A stretch of 64,000 nucleotides of DNA from Locusta migratoria (GCA_026315105.1 CM048748.1:475629150-475693149); one strand, 5' to 3'; numbered from the stretch's first letter, positions 19,420 to 30,736 are shown. Numbers and translations are program-made. Notes: generated by a model from the sequence alone, not told the origin.

Positions 19420-20463
19420 CTATGTGTTGGGGTTTGTGTTTACCATATGGTCAATCAGTGAGAACAGTGATTGATTGGTCAGGTTTATTTGGTCATTTAG
19501 TAGCATCTTTTTCTCAGCTTTTGTTTTATATATGTGATAATTTTCTTGTAATGTTAGGAGATGTTTTTCATTATTTATTCTAATTACCTTCATGTCTTTT
19601 TCTATTGTGGTGGGTTTGTGGTTATATGCTATTAGATGTTCTGCAAAAGTGGAGTGGTTTGTTCTGTATTTCCATGCCCTGATGTGTTCCTTGTATCGGG
19701 TATCGAATGTTCTGCTGGTTTGTCCTATATACCTTCCATCACATGAGTTGCATTGTAGTTGGTATATTCCAGCTCTTTGGTAGATATCTGTGTCTGTTTT
19801 GATTTTTGGGATATATTTTTGGACTGGGTTATCTGTTTTGAGAGCTATTTTTATGCCTTGTCTTTTGAAAATATTTATTATTTTGTGTGTTAGTTTGTGT
19901 TTGTATGTCATTGTGTACCATCTTGAATTTTCTTTTTTGCTTTCATGTGTTTCTAGTACTGTAGTTTGTGTTGTGTGTGTTTGTGTGCTGCTTTGCTGTG
20001 TTGTTGTCTGGGTGTCTGTACGTTTGGTGTTTTTTGCCCGTATCTGTTTTTTAATTTTTTTGTTTAATTTTTCTACTATATTACCATCGTATCCATTGTT
20101 TGTTGCTATTTGTGTGATGATGTCTAGTTCCTTTTGGTAATTTTCTTTGTTGAGTGGTATTGTGTTGAGTCTATGGAGCATGTATCTGATTGCTGATTGT
20201 TTTTGTGCATGTGGGTGATTGGAGGTCTGGTGTATAATTGTATCAGTTGTTGTCGGTTTACGGTAAATGTCAAAGGTATGCTTGTTGTTTTCCTTTTTGA
20301 TGGTTATATCCAAGAAGTTTATTTGGTTGTTATGTTCTTTTTCTATTGTGAATTTTATTTTTTTGTGTATAGTGTTTAAATCTGTATGGAGCTGGTCTAT
20401 TCTTTCCGGAGGTTCATCAATTAGGCAGAGGATGTCATCCATGTACCTTATCCAGTAGAGTAT
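19420..20463 (-). pseudogene. PLE ORF, 5'-truncated tandem copy
   Basis: Carries the last part of the PLE protein, from ILYWIRYMDDILCL in the RT palm through linker and GIY-YIG domain to the normal stop. Over this stretch the residues equal copy 1. Everything before the YMDD block is missing. At the break the strand flips into copy 3, so upstream in-frame codons come from the opposite strand of the inverted copy and have no coding meaning. Confidence 0.9.
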
Positions 20464-21880
20464 GAAAGATGACAAAACCATAAACAACACCTCACACTTA
20501 ATACGACTCATAAAAGATACAAGAATCCCAGACTCAGCTACCCTTCTTTCCTTTGACATAGAAAATATGTACACTAACATACCAGTAGATGAAACAATAA
20601 CTATCATAGAACAAAATCTAAAAGAAAACAGTCAACTACCAAATGAACACATAAAAGAGATATACTCTTTGCTAAAATTGATAACCGAACAAAACTATTT
20701 TCAATTTAATAATGAATATTACCTGCAAGAAGAAGGCTTACCCATGGGATCACCAGTGTCAGGTACCCTAGCCAATATTTTCATGAACCATGTAGAAAGT
20801 ATGATTTTTAAAAAAGTAACCACAAAAAACTATAAAATACTCTACTGGATAAGGTACATGGATGACATCCTCTGCCTAATTGATGAACCTCCGGAAAGAA
20901 TAGACCAGCTCCATACAGATTTAAACACTATACACAAAAAAATAAAATTCACAATAGAAAAAGAACATAACAACCAAATAAACTTCTTGGATATAACCAT
21001 CAAAAAGGAAAACAACAAGCATACCTTTGACATTTACCGTAAACCGACAACAACTGATACAATTATACACCAGACCTCCAATCACCCACATGCACAAAAA
21101 CAATCAGCAATCAGATACATGCTCCATAGACTCAACACAATACCACTCAACAAAGAAAATTACCAAAAGGAACTAGACATCATCACACAAATAGCAACAA
21201 ACAATGGATACGATGGTAATATAGTAGAAAAATTAAACAAAAAAATTAAAAAACAGATACGGGCAAAAAACACCAAACGTACAGACACCCAGACAACAAC
21301 ACAGCAAAGCAGCACACAAACACACACAACACAAACTACAGTACTAGAAACACATGAAAGCAAAAAAGAAAATTCAAGATGGTACACAATGACATACAAA
21401 CACAAACTAACACACAAAATAATAAATATTTTCAAAAGACAAGGCATAAAAATAGCTCTCAAAACAGATAACCCAGTCCAAAAATATATCCCAAAAATCA
21501 AAACAGACACAGATATCTACCAAAGAGCTGGAATATACCAACTACAATGCAACTCATGTGATGGAAGGTATATAGGACAAACCAGCAGAACATTCGATAC
21601 CCGATACAAGGAACACATCAGGGCATGGAAATACAGAACAAACCACTCCACTTTTGCAGAACATCTAATAGCATATAACCACAAACCCACCACAATAGAA
21701 AAAGACATGAAGGTAATTAGAATAAATAATGAAAAACATCTCCTAACATTACAAGAAAATTATCACATATATAAAACAAAAGCTGAGAAAAAGATGCTAC
21801 TAAATGACCAAATAAACCTGACCAATCAATCACTGTTCTCACTGATTGACCATATGGTAAACACAAACCCCAACACATAG
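20462..21880 (+). pseudogene. PLE ORF, inverted 5'-truncated copy
   Basis: A 472-codon frame starting at an internal methionine (MKDDKTINNT), equivalent to about residue 385 of the full protein. It keeps RT motif A, the GLPMGSP block, YMDD, the linker and the complete GIY-YIG endonuclease. One difference from copy 1 is visible, NEHIKEI versus NEHTKEI. It lacks the N-terminus and the first RT motifs, so it is probably inactive for reverse transcription, although the endonuclease domain is whole. Confidence 0.9.
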
Positions 21881-22013
21881 TCACAACCCCCCCACCACAC
21901 ACACTCACATACACACACACACACACTCATTCAAACAGAGGGAAAAAAAAAAAAAAAAAAAAAACCACCTACCCACCCACATACACACCCACACCCACAC
22001 ACACTCATGCACA

Positions 22014-22049
<36 letters not shown>

Positions 22050-22483
22050 GATACCTTCAACACATTCTCAATGAAACAGTTGAATTTCAAATAAGCTAAG
22101 GTTGGCAACACTACAAAACAAACAGCAGTAGACACAGTATGGCAGCAGGTGACAGCAGAATCAGAGAACTGCAATGTGGTTCGAAAAACAGTGTAACCTT
22201 TCGACCTGGTTGCCAGAATAAGACTGAAGTGGAGTAACAAGTGCTGTAAGTACACCATTTTATACCAAAAAACGAACTGTTTTAAATCTGAAATGAAATG
22301 TTTTGTAGATATATAAGAGACTTAACCTATATGTGCAAACAAAAAGATGTAAATATTTCAGGACACCCACTGATGATGCCTTGAAAGAAAGGGCGAAACG
22401 CGTATGGGTGATTAAAAATATAAAAATAAAACCCTTAAGTTGCAGTAGCAAAAGGCATTTATTTTAAAACCTTACAGTGAAAT
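21881..22483 (+). repeat. PLE terminal repeat (pLTR), copy 3, right end of array
   Basis: Reverse complement of the other two terminal repeats, with CA-rich microsatellites, a poly-A run near 21943-21964 and the hammerhead. It stops at AAAACCTTACAGTGAAA, about 40 nt before the point reached by the left end of the array, and runs straight into the target duplication. Confidence 0.9.
22364..22410 (+). ncRNA. Hammerhead ribozyme (PLE type), copy 3
   Basis: Plus-strand copy. Stem I CACCCA is at 22364-22369, CTGATGA at 22370-22376, stem II at 22378-22394, GAAA at 22395-22398 and TGGGTG at 22405-22410. Predicted cleavage lies between 22404 and 22405. Identical to the other two. Confidence 0.88.
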
Positions 22484-22740
22484 TGAGCATAATTGTTCAA
22501 ATTAAAGTTTAGATTGACGTGGATTGTAGCTCAGACTCCTTCCTGCCGTCGATTGTGCCTCCGATCAAAGATTATCTACAATTACAATGGAAAAGCAAAC
22601 AGGTACATTTTAACTGGCTGCAGTTACAGATAGCTTCAATAATACTGAGTAAATTGATATACAAATTTCGCTCATATTAATATTTCTTCATTTCAAAATG
22701 TTATTTAATAGTCGTCAAAAATAACTTTGGAATAATTGGT

Positions 22741-22829
22741 GCCTCGGTGGAGTAGCCGAGCGGTCTAAGGCGCCTCGCTGGGAACGCGCGGTTGCTCGCC
22801 GTCGGAGTTTCGAGTCCTCCCTGGGGCAT

Positions 22830-22868
<39 letters not shown>

Positions 22869-22966
22869 GTCCTTAGGTTAGTTTACCTTAGTTTAAGTAG
22901 TTTGTAAGCTACGGACTGATGACCACGCACTTTCGTTCGATAGATTTACAAACACTTGAACATTTT
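22741..22966 (+). mobile_element. SINE, head type B, expanded TG repeat
   Basis: The head reads GGTGGAGTAGCCGAGCGGTC with B-box GTTTCGAGTCCTCC. The head-tail junction holds a (TG)n run at about 22829-22867, much longer than in other copies. Flanks GAATAATTGGT (22730-22740) and GAATAAATGGT (22967-22977) differ at one base. Confidence 0.9.
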
Positions 22967-22977
22967 GAATAAATGGT

Positions 22978-23303
22978 ACTTAGATCCTATACGGAAACTA
23001 ATAGAGGAATAACATTACTAACACTAATTGTGAAACATATTAATACCTACTTTCATGTGACGAGAAAAGAATTTAAGTAGTTGTATTCGAGATACTAATT
23101 ACCCTAATATCTGAAATATAACAATACGCCTCTTGCATGGACTAATTAATATTTGCTAATTAAACAATCCTCTGCGACGTCAAATAATGGAAAATAACTT
23201 CAGCTCGACGTTTTAGGGAAAAAACTGCGGGTTTGGTAAAGAACATGATAATACACAAATTACATACGTACCTAGTATTATGCAACACTCGTATTGGGAA
23301 GTT
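22978..23303. other. No gene recognised
   Basis: AT-rich sequence between two type B SINEs. Nothing recognisable. Confidence 0.6.
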
Positions 23304-23317
23304 CAGTAATGCTAGCA

Positions 23318-23513
23318 AAAATCAAATGTTTGTAAATCTATCGGACCAAACTGCGTGGTCATCAGTCCGTAGCTTACAAACTACTTAAACTAAGGTAAAC
23401 TAACCTAAGGACAACACACACACCCATGCCCCAGGGAGGACTCGAACCTCCACGGCGAGGAACCGCGCGCTTCGCAGCGAGACGCTTTAGACCGCTCGGC
23501 TACTCCACCGAGG
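23318..23513 (-). mobile_element. SINE, head type B
   Basis: Minus-strand copy with B-box complement GGAGGACTCGAACCTCC and head complement GGCTACTCCACCGAGG. Flanks CAGTAATGCTAGCA (23304-23317) and CAGTAACGCAAGCA (23514-23527) match at 12 of 14 positions. Confidence 0.88.
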
Positions 23514-23529
23514 CAGTAACGCAAGCAGA

Positions 23530-23930
23530 TGGGAATAACATGCTTCGTTACAAGCAGAAAACAAATTTCTGGCATATCTTGAGTAAGAGACGGGATTGGC
23601 AGCTGGAACACATACCGAGACATCCAGGAATCGTCAGTTTAACATCGGAGGGAAGTGTGTGTGTTAAAAATCGAAGAGGGAGACCGAGGGACGAATGCAG
23701 TAACCACGTTCAAACGGATGTGGGTTATATGCGAATGTAGGATTTCTCGGCGAATTTCACAAATGAAGTCTTCGCGAGTTGTCAACGGAGTGGCATCGTC
23801 GTCGTCTCGTAGCAACGTTTCGATGGAATGCGTCTCCATCATCTTCAGGCTTGTGCAGGATAGGGTGCTACGGAGAGTTTCAAAAAACCAGTCTTTGTAC
23901 TGAAGACTAGACCAACAAAGAAGCTAGATT
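23530..23930 (+). pseudogene. RTE-type retrotransposon 3' end
   Basis: Frame pieces FWHILSKRRDWQLEHIPRHP, NRRGRPRDECSNHVQTDVGY and then a 3' UTR-like GTGCAGGATAGGGTGC and CCAGTCTTTGTACTGAAGAC. The Arg-Gly-rich GRGRPR-like block followed by a DVG motif is the extreme C-terminus of RTE polyproteins. About 120 bp of extra sequence separates the last coding motif from the 3' end. Heavily 5'-truncated. Confidence 0.65.
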
Positions 23931-25149
23931 ACGGTTGACCCTTTCTAAATTCTACAGTTGACGCAGTGTATAACCCACACAGTTTAATTAGAGCCATCAT
24001 ACAGTAGACTGCATAGTCTGCTGGTGACCAAGCTATGTCAAATTAAATGGACCAGCAGCCGTATTTTTTTTTATTTTATAAATAATTTACTGTGCAATCA
24101 GTTTGGGGCTCACACTGAAGTCATCTTCAGAACTCTGCACCAAATGGGGTTACCAAATCGCTTTATACTGTATAGGAGCCTGTGCATCTGGTGTCGTGGA
24201 TTCGTTCCTACACAATACTTTCATCTGCCACCAACGACGAGTCAGAAGGCACCAGCTGAGTAGTCTGCCGGCCCATCCCGACTGCCTGGAGATCCATTTG
24301 GCTCATAGGATTCAAGACGCCTTCAGTATGAGGCGGCAACTGGTCACAGAATAAATTATATATCAAAAATTTACGTCTGTTGGTTCCATTTAATTTTATG
24401 TAAGACCATTTAAGAGCAAATGTATGTTATTCTGACAATACCGGTAGCACGACTTAATCACAAACCTCTGCTGAGTGGATTATTAAACCAACAGTATGAA
24501 ATTCATTTAAGCGAAACTCGTTTGGGAGGGAGAGAAAAAAAAAAGCGACACACTAATAACGTCGCTTGATGCAGGTTTACGCCAAGGGCTATGAAGCAGC
24601 GTTTTATTTGTGTCTCGGATACGTACAAAATTAATTTCTCTGTTTTTGTAAATTGTCCGTTTTTAATTATTTTAATTCGAATACGATATTAAAATATTCT
24701 GTCGGCGCTTCCCGAACCGTTCCATTAACCACAAATGAGACAAAAATTTTGCGTTGTTTTGGTGTATTTATTTTGCTTACAATCCAATCACTCTGTGGAA
24801 AGTCTGTGTGTGCGTTTCATGCACGTGTGTGTGTGTCTAAGTTTGTGTAAAGGCTGTTCCACGGTCTCGTTAATGTAGCGGAGTTGTTATTACAAATTAC
24901 CAGCGCAGCGTTATTTATCTCTACAACTAGGGTAAAAAAAATCTACAGTAGGGTATGTTAAAACACATGGGAGAGCCACTGAGGCAGTTTACTATGTGAT
25001 GAATCCCTGTTGTGGAATGACAGTATCAAAACAAAAAAATCTCAACAAAAAAGTATTAACAACTGCACAATACTAGTTGAAAATGATTGGCTTCTGAGTT
25101 GAGGAACACATGCTAGTAGACAAACACCGGTAGCAATTTATTCGGAAAA
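23931..25149. other. No gene recognised
   Basis: AT-rich. Open frames are short and without domain signatures. A GACCATTTAAGAGC-type stretch and a short TG-rich segment near 24800 are the only low-complexity features. Confidence 0.5.
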
Positions 25150-25580
25150 AACGTCAAGAGATGGAATGGATTCTAATGACACGGAAACCATCGGAGAATA
25201 TACGGGGTGACAATTGGGAGGTCTGGCGCAAGAAGGAGGCAGCTCCACGTTTTGGCTCTACTGACTTGAACATTCTATCACATACAAAAAGAAAAGCCCC
25301 TTCGTTTGGTGCAAGAAAGAGGCAGCTCCACCCACTGGTTTCAGAGAAATCCAACAGATAGCTCATCGATTCCCAGAACCGGGCCACAGCGTTATGCCAT
25401 GCGACAGAGTTTTCGGTAATATAGAATGATGTTTGACGAAGATGGAAAGAGGTTTTCTTCCAGTGGACTATGCTGACATTGTCAGAAGAACCAGCCCCAG
25501 ATTTCACGTTACTGAAGTGGACCAGAAAACTTTGTTGACACGTTGAAGAAACTTTTTGTAAATAACCCTTACATGTCATT
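25150..25580 (+). pseudogene. Possible transposon-derived coding relic, family uncertain
   Basis: The plus strand reads EIQQIAHRFPEPGHSVMPCD, then RVFGNIE, and further on GFLPVDYADIVRRTSPRFHV with TEVDQKTLLT. A HxFPxPGHSxxPCDRxFGxIE pattern is familiar from uncharacterised transposon-derived insect proteins, but I cannot name the family. A stop follows FGNIE. The longer open frame on the minus strand (141 codons) shows no recognisable features and I regard it as the shadow. Confidence 0.35.
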
Positions 25581-25963
25581 ATCGAACAAGAGAAGAGGAA
25601 AATATTTAATCACTAAGTTTAAAATATTCCTCTATGAACAGTCACACACCGGTAAAGAGAATATTCAGTGCAGTGCAACCTGTGAAAATTGCATGAAAAT
25701 CAGTCAGTAGTTTTTTTTTTTTTCTTTTTTTTTTTTTAATACATTTGCGAAACGTGTTATAAATAGGCATATCTTCATAAATATGATGTAGCTAATATCA
25801 TACATATCTCTGGACAATGGGCTGAGGCATGTAAAGCTGAAATATAATAAGTATTTCCTTAATGACGTAGAAATATCACGAAAAACAATTATTCTTACGA
25901 TTGGCTCTCTTTCCCTTAGATGCGCTATTGTCGCACCAAGCGTGAGACTTAAAAGTTCCATAG

Positions 25964-26179
25964 CCTGCCGCGGTGGCCGCGGGGACTGAGGCGCTACAGT
26001 CACGGTCTGCACGGCCACTACGGTCGGGGGTTCGAATCCCCCCTCGGGCATGGATATTTGTGCCGTCCTAGTTCATAAGTAGTTAGTACGTTTAGGGACT
26101 GGTGACCCCGTAGTTAAGTTGTTGTTGTTGTTTAGAGGGGACTCCCATAGACTATACAAACATTTGAACTTTTTTTTTG
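25964..26179 (+). mobile_element. SINE, head type A, with 12-bp TSD and internal insertion
   Basis: The direct repeat AAAGTTCCATAG is identical at 25952-25963 and 26180-26191. The tail is interrupted at about 26120-26142 by GTTGTTGTTGTTTAGAGGGG, placed exactly in the loop of the tail hairpin. Confidence 0.92.
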
Positions 26180-26191
26180 AAAGTTCCATAG

Positions 26192-26469
26192 TAGTTGTAC
26201 ATATACATTAGACTGTGATATCAATATGTAAATATAAGGATTAAACACGGAGACTATTGTATCAGTTATATAATTATTGCGTTGAATCATATTTCGTAGA
26301 ACTTACCAACGAAGAAAACTATTTTCATAAATATGGTAAAGTTGAAAAGTCAAAGAGTAAATAGTATTTTTAAAGGGTAATAATCCGATCGCTGCCCCGA
26401 ACTTCACACGAACACCCGCAGCGCTCCATTACGCCGTTCTTTCCAAGCATGAAATACACCTAAAACTTC
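26192..26469. other. No gene recognised
   Basis: AT-rich; nothing recognisable. Confidence 0.5.
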
Positions 26470-27075
26470 AAATTACGATATCTTTTACTGTCCTGATCTG
26501 ATTTTGATAAAATGAAGCCTATATGTTGCCCCAAGATATTCTCTATTTATCTGCGAGACCCCCATGAATGTTCATTTAGTACTTTTGAAGATTACTCTCT
26601 ATAATTAGACACATGCGATTGTTTTAAGAGAAATGTTTAATTTGTGATATCTTACATTTTCTGATCAGATTTTGTGAAATGAAGCGTTTATATAACCGCA
26701 AGATAGCCTCACGCTTCCTGTGAAAACCCTCTGAAAATTCGTCTATTAGTTTTGGAGATGACAGAGAAACATAGACATGACGGTTGTCGATGAAAAACGT
26801 AAAATTGTGATGTTGTTCTTTTCGTGGTCCGATTTTTATGAAACTAACTGTATATTTCTCCCAAGGTACGCTCAAGTTACTTGTGAAAACCCCATGCGAA
26901 TTTGTGAAGTAGATTCAAACAGATGAACAGACAGACATGACGGTATATGGAAACACTTCGTAATTCTATTTTGATGAAATCATTCCTAGATCCTGAACCA
27001 ATCTTCGCTCATGTTTCCTGTGAAAACCGCATGAAAATTTGTCCAGTAGTTTTGAAAATTGAAGCGAACAGCGAC
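26470..27075. repeat. Diverged tandem units (about 135-165 bp)
   Basis: A recognisable block (CTGTGAAAACC, then ATGAAAATTTGTCCAGTAG or similar, then an AACAGA.AGACATGACGG-type stretch) recurs at about 26560, 26716, 26883 and 27020. The units are strongly diverged. They lead straight into the Helitron-like repeat and may belong to it. Confidence 0.5.
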
Positions 27076-27089
27076 AGGCCTACATTTAC

Positions 27090-27980
27090 AGATTTATTGT
27101 TAGTATAGATATGATGTACAATTGTAAAAATTTGCAGGAATATATTGATTTTTATAAGTGCTGTACGTCGGTAAAATCTGTTGCGAATACGGTTAGTAGT
27201 AAAGAAGTAATAGATTAAAACGTGATGCTTGATGGGGCGGTTATCCATGAACGTTACTCTTTACGTCCTCATATGTCATGAACTACGTGTTGTACTGTGA
27301 TACAATTTCGAATGTACGTTAGGCTTTACGTGTGTATTCTGTCTCCAAAATTTCCTGCGAGTACAATTGGTAGTATAGAAATTATAAATTGTAATGTTAT
27401 ACCGAATTGCATAGTTTTGCTCCATGAACAGATGTAGTAACGAGAGACTTTTTTTCCTTTCATTATTTTGGTGTGGTTTTCTGCGAGAAAATGTTTAATA
27501 AAGGTTTGGAATTATGTTTAAACTTTGTTGCAAGTCGCCAAGTACTGCCATTGTCATATAGTGTATTTATAAAGTCTTGTCGCATAATGTAGCAGTTTTT
27601 TGCGATTCCTATTGTTCATGACGTTATATCTCCTGCACCATGTGTCGTATGTGGTTCATACTCCTACAGCAATTGTTATCTGACGTAAGGAATATGTGTA
27701 CCAAATCTGTTTGAAAACGGTCTAGTGGTTTAGGAGAAAATGTGCAGCATTGTCGTTTGACGGAGTAGTTTTTCGCGCATCTCATTGTTTATGACGTCAT
27801 ATCTCCTTACAAATGTGTTGTAGGTGATTCTTACCCCGATAGCGATTGTTGCCTGATATTAAGGATCGTGTGTACCAAGTTTGGTTGAAATCGCTCCTGT
27901 AGTTTAGGAGGAGATGTAGAACAGACATAGATAGTTACATACATAAATACATACATACACACATACAGCCTATTTTATAA
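27090..27980 (-). mobile_element. Helitron-like dispersed repeat, minus copy, incomplete
   Basis: Matches 51300-52320 in the same orientation and the reverse complement of 60500-62100. Shared blocks include GTAAAATCTGTTGCGAATA, ATGAACGTTACT and GACGTTATATCTCC. No terminal hairpin is visible at 27090, so the 3' end is missing. No coding capacity seen. Confidence 0.6.
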
Positions 27981-28109
27981 GATGTAAGATTCCTTTTTTG
28001 TTGGTATGTATCGATTGATTTAATATGTTTCGAGTTATATCGAAAAAGCACTTAAAATTCATTAAAAACTTCATTCCTTACAACTAAACAACATCCAAGT
28101 TTACAAACT

Positions 28110-29249
28110 TACTATTTACCATAAATAATGCACGAGACTTTTGAAATGCAATGTATGAGAATGACATTACTTAGCGACTTGCAACAAACTATAAACATAG
28201 TTTCAAACCTTTATTAAACTTTTTCTCACTGGCAAAAGAAAAACCGTTTCTCGCTGACTACTTTTCCACTGTTTATGGAGTAAAACTACGACTCTCGGTA
28301 TGACGTTACAATTTATAATTTGAACAAATTGTAGCAACAGGAAATTTTACAGACAGTATACACATATATAGATGAATGTAGCTTCTAAATTGTATCACAT
28401 TCCGACACGTAGTTCATGTGATATGAGCACGTAAACAGTAACGTTCATGGAAAATTGCTCCATCCGGCTGGAAGCGAAAGCAGTTTACTGCCATAGAGCT
28501 ACAAGGAAAAGAACAGAATAAAACAGAGTACACCCAACGAATACCCATTACATCCCAAAAATCTACCTTCAAGAGACTGCAGTTTCCGTAGGAACTTGCA
28601 TTTTCTATTACGATTAATAAATTACAGGGCAATCTATTAAATACTTCTGATGGATTTGTGTGGCAGGCATTAATTTGGACACGCCATGTTTCTCACACGG
28701 CCAGTTGTACGTGGCTTGCTCCAGAGTCGGCACGCCAGATAATTTGTTTGTTTACACCCCAGACAGACAAGCGAAGAATATTGTGTACCATCAAGCTTTG
28801 AGATAAGAGTGTTAATTACTTCTTTTCTGACTATACACTTTCATGATGTTTTCGTGAAAACGGTATGTGTTTTTAAGTAAATATGGTGTCTTTTCTCCAC
28901 CTCTGATGACTGTAAAAATGTACTTAAATTACACTAAATATTAAAAATGCTAAAACTATTTGTTTATGAAACATTTTCATTCATTTATTATTTTCAGAGT
29001 CAACTTATTTCTTGACGAAATTCAAGTAAACTGAAATGATAAAATTATTTACTTTATAATTTAAAAAGAAATCGAAGAATAAGTGGCATCAACAAACCTT
29101 TGGTTTGAATTTGGTGTATATACGGAAAGTCAGAATCGGAAGGTGGAACCTGATTTTTATAATATGTGCTTTCCATCTACACCTACTGCAGTTTCACATG
29201 CTGCCTAGCAGATATTTAACATCTCGGGCAACGCCGGGTTTCCAGCTAG
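28110..29249 (+). mobile_element. Helitron-like repeat, plus copy with 3' terminus
   Basis: The body at 28150-28450 matches the plus copy at 60850-62050 (for example TATGACGTTACAATTTATAA). The right end at 29222-29249 has a short GC hairpin CTCGGGCAACGCCGGG followed by CTAG before T. Helitrons typically end with a hairpin a few bases before CTRR and insert before T. The middle (28460-29200) is less similar and may include other insertions. Confidence 0.5.
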
Positions 29250-29960
29250 TGTCCGATATAGCCCAGGGTTTTGTTTTTCCTGTACCGCGTGAAAGGGGTC
29301 TTGGCATAATGTCACCTGTAATACCTTTCCCGAGGGTAGTGAATCGATTTGTTAAGAGTCCACGCAGGCGTGAAGAATTTACTTGAGCCGAACATCCGTC
29401 CAGACCCTGGACGAGCTTTTAGCAGATCCGCAGTTGTCATTCCGGAGCATAGAGTCAGCGCCGGACGGGGCCTACAAAGGCAGTTTGTGCAGGGAGGACA
29501 CGTGTGTGGAAGTCGCGTCAACACGGACAAACGCCTTCCTCTTGTCCCCTCTCGACTGGTGACGTTCGAGACGCAGCCGTCAAGGAGTCGGACAGGTGGG
29601 AGCTACGCTGGGCTCGTGTCTCTTTTGTGGCGACGCTGTTCTCAGTCGTAACTCTTTCCGGTCAACATTTTGGAAATCCAAATCCCCCTTCAGCCTGGGC
29701 CTCTGAAAGCGAAGGGTCCACCGCTAATGGCCCCACTGCCCACTGGCCGCTAATCCCGGCGGCTGACGGCTGACAGCTGCATTGTGCATTGTGGGCTGAC
29801 GTGCCGGCCTCTGTGCTGGGCAGGGGACTGGCTGGCCCCGCTGTCACCGAAGCACTTGACGGCCACTTTGGCGGGCGCGGCGCCGCGCTGCGCGCTGGCG
29901 GGAATATCGCCGACTGACCACAGCCGCAAGTGAGCTGCCGAAGTAGGTTTCACTTACCAC
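29250..29960. other. GC-rich stretch, no gene assigned
   Basis: Composition shifts to GC-rich with open frames in several overlapping frames on both strands, none with a domain signature. It could be an unrecognised LTR, a CpG-rich regulatory segment or an exon. Sequence alone does not decide. Confidence 0.3.
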
Positions 29961-30184
29961 CGAGCACAATGCTTGTGGCGCGTACTTAAATAAATAAATA
30001 AATACACCGAAAAAGTGAAGAATGGATTCAAAGAAAACATTGGACATGTGCATCAGAAACCAATAGCATCGACGTTAAGCATACCTCAAGTATTGGACCG
30101 AATCCAAGCGATGTATTGTTTCGTTTAGAGGACTATTGGGACATGTTACAAGGGGAGGCCGCCAATTGTGAAATACAGATTCGA

Positions 30185-30410
30185 TTCATACTGCGAATAA
30201 TAAAACCTCATGGCCAGAGGTGTAATGTGGCAAAGCACCAAGATACACTTGTCAGCCGTTGTCGAGAAAATGGACAATTTAAAAAAAGCCGTTGCGGTGA
30301 AATACTCTCTACGATTAATAATTTTCTACAGCGTCGTGGCGCAGCAGTAAGAGCTCGGGTTCGTAATCCGAAGGTTGCCGGATCGAATCTTGCGGCATGC
30401 ATTTTTTTTG
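30185..30410 (+). repeat. Dispersed repeat with tRNA-like end, plus copy
   Basis: Runs from CATGGCCAGAGGTGTAATGT to a tRNA-like segment GTCGTGGCGCAGCAGTAAGAG with TCGGGTTCGTAATCCGA, an anticodon-arm-like hairpin whose loop holds CGT, and a degraded T-arm GCCGGATCGAATC. An inverted relative lies at 31030-31245. Acceptor ends do not close, so this is likely a tRNA-derived SINE. Confidence 0.55.
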
Positions 30411-30736
30411 TATTATTTTATATATATTTGTGTAACAAAACTCTCACGTATGCACTGATTTTCGACGATGTTATAAGTTGCGCGTTCGAAGTTGCAGGCA
30501 ACTACGCTGTTATGCGGCGGCTCGTTTCGGACCACTCCACATCTGTCCTTCAAGTGTAACCAGCGAGCAACGGAGTTTATATTTCATTCCTGCCACAGCA
30601 AATTTGTGTTCGGGGAGTCTCTATTATAATTCGAACGTTTGACTTACGCTATACGCATTCGTTTCGGAATATCGTTTATACTTCTTCCGTTAACTATACG
30701 TGGTAAACATTTTAAAGACAATCAATAACGCTTGTG

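Larger units (their letters stand above)
15553..22491 (-). mobile_element. Compound Penelope-like element (PLE) insertion with 14-bp TSD
   Basis: A single insertion made of three copies. Copy 1 (minus, 15567-18784) is full length. Copy 2 (minus, 18766-20463) is joined in tandem and loses its 5' part. Copy 3 (plus, 20462-22483) is inverted and also 5'-truncated. TGAAATTGAGCATA flanks the array at 15553-15566 and 22478-22491. The first six bases of the right repeat also match the element end, so at least eight bases are unambiguous target duplication. The copies are almost identical, which indicates recent insertion. Tandem plus inverted truncated copies with terminal repeats and hammerhead ribozymes are recognised PLE traits. 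Confidence 0.93.

Noticed and set aside
25154..25579. 141-codon minus-strand ORF as a gene
   Set aside because: The plus strand of the same interval carries more protein-like motifs; the minus frame has none I recognise.
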